Source: an uncultured Bacteroidales bacterium (GTDB lineage: Bacteria; Bacteroidota; Bacteroidia; Bacteroidales; Paludibacteraceae). Taken from it: 64,000 bases of DNA. Below the pieces are notes generated by a model that did not search any database, had not been told where the DNA came from, and was given only the letters and a program-made list of their open reading frames with translations. The position numbers and the translations under genes were made by a program. The stretch lies in contig ONBH01000018.1 of NCBI GenBank assembly GCA_900316005.1, positions 1-64,000 on the forward strand. Direction: 5' to 3'. Of this stretch, positions 1 to 8,387 are shown piece after piece; position 1 is the stretch's first letter; each line of letters begins with the position of its first letter.

Positions 1-16
1 GCAGATTATTCCTATT

Positions 17-205
17 ATGCCCATTGAGACCATGTTTGGCATGGTGAATCGTCGAGCCGGTTATTACATCCGTCGCTCGCCTACCGGCAAGTTGTACAGC
101 TGCCGTTGTCCCGACCGCTCCCGTCATGTCAAGACACCAGCCGAATCCGCCAATCAGCAGCGTTTCGCCGCCCGCTACGCCGGCCGCCATCAACACCCGC
201 CCTGA
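17..205 (+). CDS. small basic protein, Bacteroidales short-protein family
   Basis: A 62-residue, Arg-rich protein starting at ATG 17. It has an N-terminal segment with paired arginines and SPTGK, a middle part CRCPDRSR, and a C-terminal NQQRFAARYA segment. The pattern of a short basic N-terminus followed by T..Q...Q.RFA resembles a family of small uncharacterised Bacteroidales proteins that I know only by appearance. A second, broken piece with the same C-terminal pattern (TPQQEAHKKRFAA) lies about 200 bases downstream, so two related genes may once have stood here. No promoter is visible because the window begins 16 bases upstream. Function unknown. Confidence 0.45.
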   Translation: MPIETMFGMVNRRAGYYIRRSPTGKLYSCRCPDRSRHVKTPAESANQQRFAARYAGRHQHPP

Positions 206-270
206 CGAACCCTGCTTGAAAGCGATGTCGTCGCATTTGCTCGAATTTTTGCGAGCAGATCCCACGAAAG

Positions 271-387
271 TAATATTAATTGTAAAATTGTAAATTGTCC
301 AATCGTAAATCTATCGACCAAGTTTGGGCGATCCCCGCCCTCGCTGGTAATATTAATTGTAAAATTGTAAATTGTCCAATTGTAAAT
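271..387 (+). repeat. 40-bp direct repeat, two copies
   Basis: Positions 271-310 and 348-387 are the same 40 bases (TAATATTAATTGTAAAATTG followed by TAAATTGTCCAAT and GTAAAT) with one mismatch at 304/381. The second copy ends just before the ATG of the next small reading frame. The unit is itself built of short TTGTAAA-type words like those before many other genes in this window. Confidence 0.8.
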
Positions 388-392
388 AGTTT

Positions 393-584
393 CATGCCCC
401 AAAGAAAAGCCTCCGTACCCCAAACCCCGCAACAGGAGGCGCACAAGAAACGTTTCGCAGCTATCGCCAAGCGGGTGACGGAGCTGCGTCAGCCTTGAAG
501 CACCGTGACTGGCTTTACATCACCGAAGTGATGGACTTCTCCGATCCAAAAAAGAGGCCGGAGGTGTGCAAAAACGCATTTTGA
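393..584 (+). pseudogene. frameshifted copy of the small basic protein family
   Basis: From ATG 393 the frame reads 34 residues including TPQQEAHKKRFAA and stops at 496-498. In the +2 frame, overlapping that stop from about 495 to 584, the reading continues as LKHRDWLYITEVMDFSDPKK and a few more residues. The DFSDPKKR..VCK end looks like the usual tail of this family, so the two pieces probably came from one gene broken by a one-base change near 495. The family assignment is inference from pattern only. Confidence 0.3.
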
Positions 585-594
585 AGCAAAAAAG

Positions 595-627
595 TTTGCA
601 TATATAAATAAAATGTTGTAATTTTGC
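595..627 (+). promoter_or_regulatory. Bacteroidota promoter for the AbiEii-type pair
   Basis: TTTG at 595-598, 20 bases, then TAATTTTGC at 619-627, matching the Bacteroidota -33/-7 consensus. The predicted start of transcription near 631 gives a leader of only about 15 bases before ATG 646. Confidence 0.75.
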
Positions 628-645
628 AGGCGGAAATTGGATTTT

Positions 646-951
646 ATGTCAACACAATCCTACATATCGCAGTTATCGCCGGTCCTGTTTTGGGATATGG
701 ATAAAGAGCAACTGGATGTCGAGCGCCATTCTCCGGGCTTGATACAGCGCGTATTGGAATATGGCACGTTGCAAGACTGGCGACTTACTCGCGATTTCTA
801 TGGAATGGATCGGATTGTAGCTGATTGCAAACGCCTGCGAACCCTTGATCCTATGGCTCTTTCATTCGTCTGCGCCTTGTCAAACACTAATAAAGAAGAC
901 TATAGATGCTATCACTTCAGACAATCCAACCCTACACTTTGGAACTCCTAA
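646..951 (+). CDS. putative antitoxin (DUF6922-like) of AbiEii pair
   Basis: A 101-residue protein. An in-frame TTG at 637 is possible but ATG 646 is preferred. It overlaps the downstream nucleotidyltransferase toxin gene by 46 bases, which implies translational coupling. The N-terminal part (LFWDMDKEQLDVERHSP..I..RVLEYGT..DW) is the typical short partner found before AbiEii-like toxins in Bacteroidota, usually annotated DUF6922 and containing a helix-turn-helix-like core. Its role as the antitoxin is inferred from position and family. The frame runs on past the toxin start, so the last 15 residues are encoded in overlap and may be less constrained. Confidence 0.65.
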   Translation: MSTQSYISQLSPVLFWDMDKEQLDVERHSPGLIQRVLEYGTLQDWRLTRDFYGMDRIVADCKRLRTLDPMALSFVCALSNTNKEDYRCYHFRQSNPTLWNS

Positions 952-1523
952 AAAGGCTCGCCTCCCTTCCCCAATTGTGTAACACGCGCCTGGTCGGAGG
1001 AACCGCTTTAGCGTTGTTGTATGGTCATCGACAGTCTGTTGACCTGGATTTCTTCGGCCAATTGCCGCAGGACAAAGACGAATTGATAGCAATAGCGAAT
1101 CAAGTCGGAAAGGTCGTGATTCAGAATCGCTCAAATTTTATCATCCAGATGACCATTGATGGCGTAAAAGTGGATTTTGTGGATTATAGTCGCTATCCGT
1201 GGATTGACGATCCTGTAGCATGCGATGGCATTGTATTAGCCTCTGATAAAGATATCGCTGCATTAAAAGTGAACGCAATCATAGGTCGCGGCACGAGGAA
1301 GGATTTTGTGGACCTCTATATGTTGCTTCAGCATTTTTCTCTAAAGGAGATAATGCAGTTTTATGAGCGGAAATATCCGGAGCATTCGGAATATCGCGCG
1401 CTTTTGAGTATGACGTATTTTGAAGATGCGGAAATGCAAGATATGCCTATGATGTTAATTGACACCTCATGGAACGTCATGAAGAGTACCATCATTCGTG
1501 AAGTGAAGGCGTATCAGCAATAA
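906..1523 (+). CDS. AbiEii/AbiGii-type nucleotidyltransferase toxin
   Basis: A 205-residue nucleotidyltransferase-fold protein. GGTALAL followed by SVDLDFF at about residues 31-50 is the GG...S.DLD nucleotide and metal binding signature. A later KVDFVDY supplies the third acidic strand, and KDFVDLYMLL near 136-145 is the conserved C-terminal family motif. Related MenT/AbiEii toxins transfer nucleotides to tRNA or other targets and are held in check by the upstream partner. Length is normal for the short form. Start ATG 906 lies inside the antitoxin gene. The pair probably acts in phage defence or plasmid/island stabilisation (family knowledge). Confidence 0.8.
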   Translation: MLSLQTIQPYTLELLKRLASLPQLCNTRLVGGTALALLYGHRQSVDLDFFGQLPQDKDELIAIANQVGKVVIQNRSNFIIQMTIDGVKVDFVDYSRYPWIDDPVACDGIVLASDKDIAALKVNAIIGRGTRKDFVDLYMLLQHFSLKEIMQFYERKYPEHSEYRALLSMTYFEDAEMQDMPMMLIDTSWNVMKSTIIREVKAYQQ

Positions 1524-1620
1524 TTGTCTTTTCCGGAACCTTTTTTGCAAAAGGGCTACGCCCTCTATTTCGCCGAGTATAAGGGCGTTCTTATGCAAGC
1601 ATAAACACCCTCATCCCCGA

Positions 1621-1649
1621 CAAAATATAGAGTAATTACTCTATTTTTG
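1621..1649. terminator. palindromic terminator-like hairpin
   Basis: Positions 1627-1644 are a perfect 18-base palindrome (ATAGAGTAATTACTCTAT) flanked by an A tract upstream and a T tract (TTTTT) downstream, so it could stop transcription in either direction. It lies between the toxin gene and the pgk promoter. An operator function is an alternative. Confidence 0.5.
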
Positions 1650-1668
1650 CAAAAAAAGCTTCCGAAAA

Positions 1669-1701
1669 TTTGCGTATGTGCAATTTTTGTTGTACCTTTG
1701 C
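1669..1701 (+). promoter_or_regulatory. pgk promoter
   Basis: TTTG at 1669-1672, 20 bases, then TACCTTTGC at 1693-1701. The predicted leader to ATG 1739 is about 34 bases and has no clear Shine-Dalgarno sequence. Confidence 0.8.
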
Positions 1702-1738
1702 ACCAAATTTATGTTTAACCCTATAAAAGGTACAGATT

Positions 1739-2986
1739 ATGAAAATCAAAGATTATCAGTTTGCAGGCAAGAAAGCCATCGTACGCGTGGATTTCAATGT
1801 GCCTCTGGATGAGAATGGAAAGATCACTGACGACACCCGTATTCGCGGTGCGCTGCCCACTTTGCGTCACATCCTGGACCAAGGCGGTGCGCTCATCATC
1901 ATGTCGCACATGGGTAAGCCGAAAGGCAAAGTGGCTGCCAAATATAGTTTGAGTCAGATTAAGGATGCCGTGAGTGCCGCGTTGGGCGTTCCCGTACAGT
2001 TTGCACCCGACTGCGCCAAGGCACAAGATGCGGCTGCTGCCCTCAAGGCCGGCGAGGTGCTGATGCTGGAGAACCTGCGTTTCTACCCCGAAGAGGAAGG
2101 CAAGCCCGTGGGCATCGAGAAGGAAGATCCCGCTTATGAGGATGCCAAGAAGGCCATGAAGGCTTCGCAGAAGGAGTTTGCCAAGACCCTGGCTTCATAC
2201 GCTGACTGCTACGTGAACGACGCCTTCGGTACCGCGCACCGCAAACATGCCTCGACAGCCGTCATCGCCGACTACTTTGATGCTGACAACAAGATGTTAG
2301 GTTTCCTTATGGAGAAGGAAGTGCAGGCTGTGGACAATATCCTGAATAATATCCGTCGTCCGTTCACGGCCATCATGGGTGGCTCGAAGGTGAGCACGAA
2401 GATCGGTATCATTGAGAACCTGATGGACAAGGTTGACAACCTGATTCTGTGCGGCGGAATGACCTATACTTTTGCCAAGGCACAAGGTGGCGAGATAGGT
2501 AACTCTATCTGCGAGGACGACAAGCTCGATCTGGCCCTTGATATCATCGCGCAGGCTAAGGCCAAGGGTGTGAATCTGGTATTAGGTTCTGATAGCGTAT
2601 GCGGCGACAAGTTTGCCAACGATGCCAACCGTCAGATCTGCCCGTCGGCCGCTATTCCCGCAGGTTGGGAAGGTATGGATGCCGGTCCTGAGAGCCGTAA
2701 GGCATTTGCCCAGGCTATTGAGGGCGCCAAGACGATTCTTTGGAATGGTCCCGCAGGCGTGTTTGAGTTCGACAACTTCACAGATGGTTCGCGTGCAATA
2801 GCAGAGGCCATCGCTAAAGCTACTGACAACGGAGCTTACAGCCTGATAGGCGGCGGTGATAGCGTGGCTTGCATCAACAAGTTCGGTCTGGGCGACCGCG
2901 TAAGTTATATCTCTACCGGCGGTGGCGCCCTGCTGGAGGCTATCGAAGGTAAGGTTCTGCCGGGCGTAGCAGCGATTCAAGGATAA
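1739..2986 (+). CDS. pgk: phosphoglycerate kinase
   Basis: A cytosolic glycolytic enzyme that transfers phosphate from 1,3-bisphosphoglycerate to ADP. At 415 residues it has the usual Bacteroidota length. Visible motifs are VDFNVP (17-22), SHMGKPKG (56-63), [28 protein letters not shown] (near 215), GPAGVFE and the nucleotide-binding GGGDSV (near 371), all in order and intact. Start ATG 1739 follows a clear promoter. The next gene begins 90 bases downstream, after an inverted A/T-rich repeat, so pgk may be mostly monocistronic. Confidence 0.97.
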   Translation: MKIKDYQFAGKKAIVRVDFNVPLDENGKITDDTRIRGALPTLRHILDQGGALIIMSHMGKPKGKVAAKYSLSQIKDAVSAALGVPVQFAPDCAKAQDAAAALKAGEVLMLENLRFYPEEEGKPVGIEKEDPAYEDAKKAMKASQKEFAKTLASYADCYVNDAFGTAHRKHASTAVIADYFDADNKMLGFLMEKEVQAVDNILNNIRRPFTAIMGGSKVSTKIGIIENLMDKVDNLILCGGMTYTFAKAQGGEIGNSICEDDKLDLALDIIAQAKAKGVNLVLGSDSVCGDKFANDANRQICPSAAIPAGWEGMDAGPESRKAFAQAIEGAKTILWNGPAGVFEFDNFTDGSRAIAEAIAKATDNGAYSLIGGGDSVACINKFGLGDRVSYISTGGGALLEAIEGKVLPGVAAIQG

Positions 2987-2992
2987 GTATCA

Positions 2993-3070
2993 ATGAACAA
3001 TGAATAATGAATATCTCCCATTCGGCATCACACCCGCCTAAAAATATTCATTAATCATTACTAATTATTC
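2993..3070. repeat. inverted A/T-rich spacer repeat
   Basis: TGAACAATGAATAATGAATA near 2995 is mirrored by TATTCATTAATCATTACTAA and ATTATTCATT near 3043-3072. The arms are made of degenerate 7-8 base words (AATGAAT/ATTCATT) and end directly before the next start codon, like other word-repeat spacers in this window. A hairpin with terminator function is possible but there is no clear T tract. Confidence 0.5.
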
Positions 3071-3076
3071 ATTATA

Positions 3077-3514
3077 ATGGAAATAGTAGGTAAGATTATT
3101 CAAGTACTGCCTATGCAGGAAGGTGTCAGCAAGGCGAGCGGCAACCCCTGGAAGATGCAGTCGTATGTATTAGAAACGCAAGAACAGTATTCGCGTAAGG
3201 TATGCTTCGAGATATTCGGCGAGGATCGCATTAAGAACAATCCGTGTCAGGTGGATGACATCGTGACAGTGTCTTTCGATATAGAGAGTCGCGAGTTCAA
3301 TGGTCGCTGGTACACCTCTATCCGTGCTTACAGAGTGCAGCAGGGCGATATGCTTGGTGCAGCCCAGACGGCACAGCCCGTAGCTGCAGCTCAACCTGCA
3401 CAACCTGTAGCCCAGTCAGCCGTTCAACCCATGCCTCAACCGCAGCAACCCGCTAACGTGGAGACTTTCGACGCTGCAGCCGGAGGTGACGACGGTACCG
3501 ACCTGCCCTTCTAA
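3077..3514 (+). CDS. DUF3127 OB-fold protein (SSB-like tail)
   Basis: A 145-residue protein. The first 90 residues (starting MEIVGKIIQVLP, with SYVLETQEQY, KVCFEIFG and SFDIESREFNGRWY) match the DUF3127 family, a Bacteroidota OB-fold protein thought to bind nucleic acid. It is followed by a low-complexity Ala/Pro/Gln linker and an acidic tail ending DGTDLPF, very like the C-terminal tip of single-stranded DNA-binding proteins that recruits repair enzymes. Such a tail suggests a DNA-maintenance role (inference). Start ATG 3077. The downstream gene begins 17 bases after the stop. Confidence 0.85.
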   Translation: MEIVGKIIQVLPMQEGVSKASGNPWKMQSYVLETQEQYSRKVCFEIFGEDRIKNNPCQVDDIVTVSFDIESREFNGRWYTSIRAYRVQQGDMLGAAQTAQPVAAAQPAQPVAQSAVQPMPQPQQPANVETFDAAAGGDDGTDLPF

Positions 3515-3531
3515 GGCACGGCGAATAACGC

Positions 3532-4530
3532 ATGACCCGAAAAGCGAAACAAATAACGTGGATAACCATTGTGTTGCTGCTCCTCATCGGGGCGGCAACA
3601 CTATGTGTACTGCGTTGGAAGGCTTGGTTTGTCAATCCGCCGGAACCATTTGTTGACAGGAGTGACTCAATAGCGGTGTATTTTCACACCTTCGGTCGCG
3701 ACACCGTGCCGGGTTTTGAGCTTTTGCGCGGAGCATGGGTGGAGGACGACGAGAACGACTCAACGCTGTGTTTTATGGTGCTGGGCGATGTGCATAATGC
3801 GCTTGACAGTGCAGACTGGGCACGGATGGCGGGGTGGTGTACGGACCTGGATTTCTATGTGCAGGCGGGCGATTTTGTGGAGCGTGGGTATGAGTATTAC
3901 TTCCGGCTGTTGGCTCGCCAGCAGTATGGTACCAGGTTCCAGTCGCTACCGGTACTGACCACGCCCGGCAATCACGAGTACCGCAAAGGCGTGAATCCGA
4001 CGCTTCCGGAGATGTGGTATGAAACTTTCCCGAACCCTCAAAACGGTCCGGAACGCTTTTCAGGTACGACCTATTATGTGGATTTTTCAGGTCTCCGTAT
4101 CATCATGATTGATACCAATGGTCTGAACCTGCTGAGCGACTACACCATGCTGAATGCCTGGACCAAGAAGGTACTCCGCGAGGCGCGTCACCGCTATGCT
4201 ATTGTAGTGATGCACCATCCGGTTTACTCCTCGTGTGAAGGGCGACAGAACCCGTTGGTTTATTCCACTTTCGGGCGTGCATTGCGCGAGGCGGATCTCG
4301 TCTTTTCGGGTCACGACCATAGTTATGCCCGTCGGGGGAAATTTATCGGAACCAATGCCGCCACGAAGCACTATCAGCCCAAGAAGGGGGCGGCGTTCGA
4401 TGTGCTGCTGCCTGAGACGCAGTGCTACGAGCTAATCACACTGAAGGGTAATCACCTGACGCTCCGCTCCTATGACCTGAAAACCGGGGAGATGTTTGAC
4501 GAGGTAGTTCTGCCGCACCCCGTCTGGTAA
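3532..4530 (+). CDS. membrane-anchored calcineurin-like metallophosphoesterase
   Basis: A 332-residue protein with an N-terminal membrane anchor (hydrophobic residues about 9-27), then a metallophosphoesterase domain. The metal-binding motifs are in order: GDVH near 85, GDF near 113, GNHE near 146, HHP near 228 and GHDHSYAR near 260. The GNHE and GHDHSYAR form is typical of purple acid phosphatase-like members. The catalytic part should face the periplasm. The substrate cannot be told. It is convergent with recO, with four bases between the stops. Confidence 0.85.
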   Translation: MTRKAKQITWITIVLLLLIGAATLCVLRWKAWFVNPPEPFVDRSDSIAVYFHTFGRDTVPGFELLRGAWVEDDENDSTLCFMVLGDVHNALDSADWARMAGWCTDLDFYVQAGDFVERGYEYYFRLLARQQYGTRFQSLPVLTTPGNHEYRKGVNPTLPEMWYETFPNPQNGPERFSGTTYYVDFSGLRIIMIDTNGLNLLSDYTMLNAWTKKVLREARHRYAIVVMHHPVYSSCEGRQNPLVYSTFGRALREADLVFSGHDHSYARRGKFIGTNAATKHYQPKKGAAFDVLLPETQCYELITLKGNHLTLRSYDLKTGEMFDEVVLPHPVW

Positions 4531-4534
4531 AATA

Positions 4535-5026
4535 TCAGAAAAGAAGCCGTATTATCTCGGCTGATTTCAGATTTTTGAGTTCCTCGATCTGCTCGTCTCC
4601 ATAGCCGAGCAGTCTATTTATTGTTTGTAGAAACTGCCGGGGGATCTGTTCGGGTTGTTCCGTTAGGTCCAGTTCGCGCACCAGTTCCGTGAGGTAATCA
4701 AACATAAGTTCGTCAGGCATCGGATGGCGCAGGGTCTTATCCAGTGCTTCGGCGATGAAGAGTGCCACGCACTGCTTGACGACGTGGGTAGGCAGTTGGG
4801 TCGGTACGTAGGTCAGTCGCGCGCTCTGCAGGGTGTGCCATTCGTAGCCGGGTTTCTGTAAGGCGGTTATCTCGATGAGTGAAAGGGGGTTGAGAATGCT
4901 GCGCAGCCGATTGCCATATACTATATAGTACGTACGCCCGCCCGCGCGCGTATAGAGGCTTAGGAGCGATGAGTTATCTTTGTTTCGCTTCAAGCCAATC
5001 ACTATAGCTTCCGTTTTCTCTAACAT
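4535..5026 (-). CDS. recO: DNA repair protein RecO
   Basis: A 163-residue protein that should help load RecA at gaps with RecF and RecR. The N-terminal OB fold is recognisable (MLEKTEAIVIGLK, then YTRAGGRTYYIVYG and a basic NRLRSIL stretch), followed by the helical PDELMFDYL segment typical of Bacteroidota RecO. It is shorter than the usual 230-250 residues: the C-terminal region after RLLGYGDEQ is trimmed and no zinc-binding cysteines are seen. ATG at 5026 is preferred over a GTG at 5050 because MLEKTE is the family start. Confidence 0.82.
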   Translation of the reverse strand: MLEKTEAIVIGLKRNKDNSSLLSLYTRAGGRTYYIVYGNRLRSILNPLSLIEITALQKPGYEWHTLQSARLTYVPTQLPTHVVKQCVALFIAEALDKTLRHPMPDELMFDYLTELVRELDLTEQPEQIPRQFLQTINRLLGYGDEQIEELKNLKSAEIIRLLF

Positions 5027-5072
5027 GATGTGGTAAAAAATCCCCGACACGGCTTCTTCTCTTTGACCGTCA

Positions 5073-5130
5073 TCCTTTCGGGGCCCCCAACGTAGCTTTG
5101 CTGCGTTGGGGAGGAGCGGAAGCCCGAGTC
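5073..5130 (+). repeat. REP-like hairpin element, copy 1
   Basis: CCTTTCGGGGCCCCCAAC is followed by a 12-bp stem (5085-5096 with 5100-5111, one G-T pair, loop TTT) and a tail GGAGGAGCGGAAGCCCGAGT. A related element lies in reverse orientation at 33711-33776 with the same CGGGGCCCCCAAC start and GGAGTCGC end. It is probably a dispersed palindromic repeat. It lies between tRNA-Arg and recO, upstream of recO on its strand. Confidence 0.65.
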
Positions 5131-5187
5131 GCCTGTCGATATAGCAGAGCGGTATCGACCTTTGCGACCTCGGAGCTGACGCTCAAG

Positions 5188-5261
5188 TGACCCCGCTGGG
5201 GCTCAAACCCAGAACCTTCAGAACCGGAATCTGACACTCTATTCAATTGAGCTACGGGGCC
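5188..5261 (-). tRNA. tRNA-Arg (anticodon CCG)
   Basis: The reverse complement of 5188-5261 folds as a cloverleaf of 74 bases. The acceptor stem is GGCCCCG with CGGGGTC (one G-T pair) and discriminator A. The D arm starts GCTC, the anticodon stem is TCAGA/TCTGA with loop TTCCGGT (anticodon CCG, reads CGG), and the T arm is CTGGG/CCCAG with loop TTTGAGC. CCA is not encoded, as expected for this phylum. Confidence 0.93.
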
Positions 5262-5277
5262 GGTATGTCTTGTGTGT

Positions 5278-5937
5278 TTATCTGCGTGCGTCGGCGATGA
5301 GGTATATCAGGTATGCCAAACTGGACAAGGCGGCTACGACATAGGTGTAGGCGGCGGTGCGGAGGGCCGAGGATGCCATTGCCGTTGTTTCGCGGTCGGT
5401 AATGCCGGCATCTTGCAGCCATGCTACCGCGCGTTCGCTGGCGTTAATCTCAACGGGCAGCGTGACAAAGGCAAAGAGCGTAGTCAGGGCATACAAGCCG
5501 ATACCGAACCAGAGCAGTTGCGGAAAGCTCTCGATGACAATCATGCCTGCCAGGATAACCCACATCACCCATTTGTTGGCAAACGAAACGACGGGCACCA
5601 ATGCCGAACGCATCCGTAACGGCGCGTAAGCGGTAGCGTGCTGCAAGGCATGACCACATTCATGGGCTGCTACCGCAGCTGCGGCAACCGAGGCAGAATG
5701 ATAGACCGACTCCGATAAGTTGACCGTCTTATCCGACGGATTGTAGTGGTCAGTCAGGTGTCCGCGGGTGCAGGTTACCGTCACATCCGTAATACCATTT
5801 TCGCGGAGCATTTTCTCCGCGATTTCTTTTCCCGTCATCGGCAACGCGACTTCCGAGAATTTTTTGAATTTATTCTCCAAAGATGCCGAAATAAGCCAGC
5901 TTAAAACGGCAAATCCTATAAAAATCACCCAAAACAT
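5278..5937 (-). CDS. YugP-family zinc metallopeptidase
   Basis: A 219-residue membrane protein of the Zn_peptidase_2 family. It has an N-terminal membrane segment (3-20), the zinc-binding HECGHA at 92-97, and two or three further hydrophobic segments at about 115-160 and 195-214. E(I)NASERA near 165 fits the third metal ligand region. The function of the family is unknown; membrane protein quality control is often supposed. Its start lies only four bases after a -7 box, so its mRNA may be leaderless. It is divergent from the LOG-family gene. Confidence 0.85.
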   Translation of the reverse strand: MFWVIFIGFAVLSWLISASLENKFKKFSEVALPMTGKEIAEKMLRENGITDVTVTCTRGHLTDHYNPSDKTVNLSESVYHSASVAAAAVAAHECGHALQHATAYAPLRMRSALVPVVSFANKWVMWVILAGMIVIESFPQLLWFGIGLYALTTLFAFVTLPVEINASERAVAWLQDAGITDRETTAMASSALRTAAYTYVVAALSSLAYLIYLIADARR

Positions 5938-5940
5938 GCT

Positions 5941-5973
5941 GCAAAATTACAATTTTTTTCGTAAACTACCAAA
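5941..5973 (-). promoter_or_regulatory. promoter for YugP-like gene, near-leaderless
   Basis: On the minus strand, TTTG (complement of 5970-5973), 20 bases, then TAATTTTGC (complement of 5941-5949). The ATG ends at 5937, so the predicted transcript starts at or within a few bases of the start codon. A plus-strand TAATTTTGC at 5992-6000 without a good -33 element probably serves the divergent LOG gene. Confidence 0.7.
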
Positions 5974-6029
5974 TATATCGGAATTTTTTTGTAATTTTGC
6001 ACGATTTTTTAAAACTTTGGAGTAAAATC

Positions 6030-6617
6030 ATGCGAAAATTAGAGTCAGTTGCCGTATATTGCGCCTCGTCAAACCAGCTAAAGGAGAGTTACTATCGCGA
6101 GGCTCGTCGTCTGGGGAACTGCCTGGCAGAGGCCGGTATTCGTACCATCTATGGTGATGGCGGAATCGGATTGATGGGTGCGTTGGCAGACGGCGTATTG
6201 GAGAAGAAGGGGGAGATCATCGGAGTTATTCCGCAGTTCATGGTTGATGAGCATTGGAATAATCCCCAAAGTTCGTACACCATTGTCACCGGTACGATGC
6301 ATGAGCGCAAGGCGATGATGGAGCGCATGGCGGACGGTATGGTGGCTATGCCCGGAGGTATCGGTACGATGGAGGAGCTCTTTGAGTGCCTCACTTGGAA
6401 GCAATTGGGTCTCCATACCAAGCCGGTCGTCTTGCTCAATACCGATGGTTACTTTGATGCCATCCTTGCTTTGCTGGACCGTATGGTGGAAGACCATTTC
6501 CTGCGCGATATACACCGTCAGATGTATGTGGTGGTAGATAGCGCTGATAAAGTGATAGATGCCCTGCGCAATGCGCCGCAATGGGATAGTTCGATCCGCC
6601 GCGAGGCTGCTATTTAA
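6030..6617 (+). CDS. LOG-family protein (cytokinin riboside 5'-monophosphate phosphoribohydrolase type)
   Basis: A 195-residue Rossmann-fold protein. It has the TIGR00730/LOG start (VAVYCASSNQ), a GDGGIGLMGALADG nucleotide loop and the catalytic MPGGIGTMEE motif near 107-116. LOG proteins cleave nucleoside 5'-monophosphates to the base and ribose phosphate; the bacterial role is poorly known. ATG 6030 is chosen because the in-frame TTG at 5997 lies within the -7 box. The next gene begins 18 bases downstream. Confidence 0.9.
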   Translation: MRKLESVAVYCASSNQLKESYYREARRLGNCLAEAGIRTIYGDGGIGLMGALADGVLEKKGEIIGVIPQFMVDEHWNNPQSSYTIVTGTMHERKAMMERMADGMVAMPGGIGTMEELFECLTWKQLGLHTKPVVLLNTDGYFDAILALLDRMVEDHFLRDIHRQMYVVVDSADKVIDALRNAPQWDSSIRREAAI

Positions 6618-6635
6618 CCCAAACAGTAATTCGTT

Positions 6636-7298
6636 ATGCCGTCACTACCGATCCATCAAACGCCATTTTCCGCACCATGGATGACCTGGGTGCTGTTGGC
6701 GTTATTTGTGATTGTAACGCTGGCGGTACTGCTCAACGGCAGTCAGGTGACCATGGGATTTACCACCTATTTCCAGCGCATCGAGCGTCGTTATGCGGAT
6801 GGCGTCGTAAGTCCGAGCATCGGACTGATGATGCATCTCTTCCGTGTAGCCGCAGTAGCGTTGGCGTTGTATTGGGTGTTGTGGAATCTCTATGCTTCTC
6901 ACACGGCATATCAGCCATTGCCCTATGCCATTTTGATACTGCTGCTTGCCGTCGTATGGGGCGTACATCGCCTGTTACTATGGTGGATAGCGGTGACCTT
7001 CTCGCTGGGCAGCCGGTTGCAGGCATTTATCAACCATTACCTCAATCTCTGGACGTCGCTGTCGGTGGTGCTGTTTGTGCTGGTGATAATAGGCAGTGCG
7101 CTCCCGAATCCTACAGCGGTACTTTATCTGATGGCAGCATGTGCCGTAACATATCCCGCGGCCGTGATGCTGAAGCTGCTGACCCTGTCGCCTATAACGT
7201 GGCGCATGCTCATTTATGTGCCGTTGTATGTGCTGACAGTTGATGTTTTGCCCTTGGCGGCTATGTTTTATGTTGGAAAAATAATTGTGACATTATGA
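6636..7298 (+). CDS. DUF4271 multi-pass membrane protein
   Basis: A 220-residue polytopic inner-membrane protein with about six hydrophobic segments. Its stop overlaps the hemD start (ATGA at 7295-7298). In Bacteroidota a DUF4271 protein commonly precedes hemD, rnpA and yidD in this order, which supports the assignment. Its function is unknown. Confidence 0.75.
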   Translation: MPSLPIHQTPFSAPWMTWVLLALFVIVTLAVLLNGSQVTMGFTTYFQRIERRYADGVVSPSIGLMMHLFRVAAVALALYWVLWNLYASHTAYQPLPYAILILLLAVVWGVHRLLLWWIAVTFSLGSRLQAFINHYLNLWTSLSVVLFVLVIIGSALPNPTAVLYLMAACAVTYPAAVMLKLLTLSPITWRMLIYVPLYVLTVDVLPLAAMFYVGKIIVTL

Positions 7299-8041
7299 AT
7301 ATAAAGAAAGTGTTGGTTTCGCAACCCAAACCGCTGAGTGAGCGTAACCCGTATCAAGAAATGGCCGATAAATACGGCATTGAATTTGATTTCCGTCAAC
7401 TCATCCATGTAGAGGGACTGGAAGCCCGTGAGTTCCGGCTTCAACGTATCAATCCATTGGATTATACGGCAGTTATCTGCAACTCGCGTCTGGCGATAGA
7501 CCATTATTTCCGCATGTGCGAAGAGATGCGTCTGCAAGTGCCCGACACGATGCACTACTATTGTATTTCAGAGGCAGTAGCCAATTACCTGCAGAAGTAT
7601 ATCCAGTATCGCAAACGCAAAGTATTCTTTGCGGAGCATAACCGCTTCGAGGAACTGCTGCCGGCTATGAACCGCCGCCCGAACGAGAAATACCTGTTTG
7701 TCACCTCTGATGTGCATACAACGGAGCTTATCGATATGTTCCACGAACATAATATCGAGATCAAACCCGCCATCATGTACCGCACGGTGCCGAGCGAGTG
7801 GCCAAAGGACGAACCCTTCGACCACAATATGGTTGTGCTCTTTACGCCGACGGGCGTTACTGCGCTCAAGAAGAACTTCCCCGACATCAAGCAGGGTGAT
7901 AAAATCATCGCTGCCTTTGGTGCCAATACAGCTACTGCATTGGAGGAAATCGGAATCAAAGCCGATATCCTGGCTCCCACGCCTGATTGCCCGAGTATCA
8001 CGACTGCCATCAACCGCTACCTTGAAGCACACGTTTCCTAA
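7295..8041 (+). CDS. hemD: uroporphyrinogen-III synthase
   Basis: A 248-residue HemD-like protein with the two-domain layout: KVLVSQPKP start, TAVICNSRLAIDHYF in the first domain, MVVLFTPTGVTALKK and AFGANTATALEEIG in the second. The family closes the tetrapyrrole ring for haem and corrinoids. Neighbours (DUF4271, rnpA, yidD) fit the Bacteroidota order. It overlaps DUF4271 by four bases and rnpA by 20. Confidence 0.87.
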   Translation: MNIKKVLVSQPKPLSERNPYQEMADKYGIEFDFRQLIHVEGLEAREFRLQRINPLDYTAVICNSRLAIDHYFRMCEEMRLQVPDTMHYYCISEAVANYLQKYIQYRKRKVFFAEHNRFEELLPAMNRRPNEKYLFVTSDVHTTELIDMFHEHNIEIKPAIMYRTVPSEWPKDEPFDHNMVVLFTPTGVTALKKNFPDIKQGDKIIAAFGANTATALEEIGIKADILAPTPDCPSITTAINRYLEAHVS

Positions 8042-8387
8042 ATCGGAGAAGCTCTGCGGAAAGAAGTCTATTGCCGCATTGTATCAAGCGGGTCGTAAGT
8101 TTACGGCCTGGCCGCTGCGTGTGACATGGCAACCGACTACCGATGCGACGCGGGTACTTATTTGGGCCCCTAAGTCACTTTTCCGCCACGCCGTGCAGCG
8201 GAATCTGCTTCGCCGACGTATCCGCGAGGCATGGCGGCTCAATTCCGAGCAGATGAAGCAGGGCTGCGATATAGCCTTCAACTATATAGACAAGGCGGTG
8301 CAACCCTATAGCCTCATTGAGAAAAGCGTAAAGAAGGCCATCCGGCGTATTCAGAACGAACGAAGCAAGGAAACCGGCCATGGATAA
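8022..8387 (+). CDS. rnpA: ribonuclease P protein component (TTG start)
   Basis: A 121-residue basic protein that supports the RNase P RNA in tRNA 5' processing. TTG 8022 gives [17 protein letters not shown], which aligns with the usual (M)K.TFPK.E.LC.KK start of Bacteroidota RnpA. No ATG fits. The RNR-like region [12 protein letters not shown] is present near 60-71. The start lies 20 bases inside hemD, and the stop overlaps yidD by eight bases, so expression is coupled. Confidence 0.85.
   Translation: MKHTFPKSEKLCGKKSIAALYQAGRKFTAWPLRVTWQPTTDATRVLIWAPKSLFRHAVQRNLLRRRIREAWRLNSEQMKQGCDIAFNYIDKAVQPYSLIEKSVKKAIRRIQNERSKETGHG

Noticed and set aside
1552..1564. Hairpin AGGGC-TAC-GCCCT after the toxin gene
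   Set aside because: The stem is only five base pairs and no T tract follows; the palindrome at 1627-1644 is a better terminator candidate.
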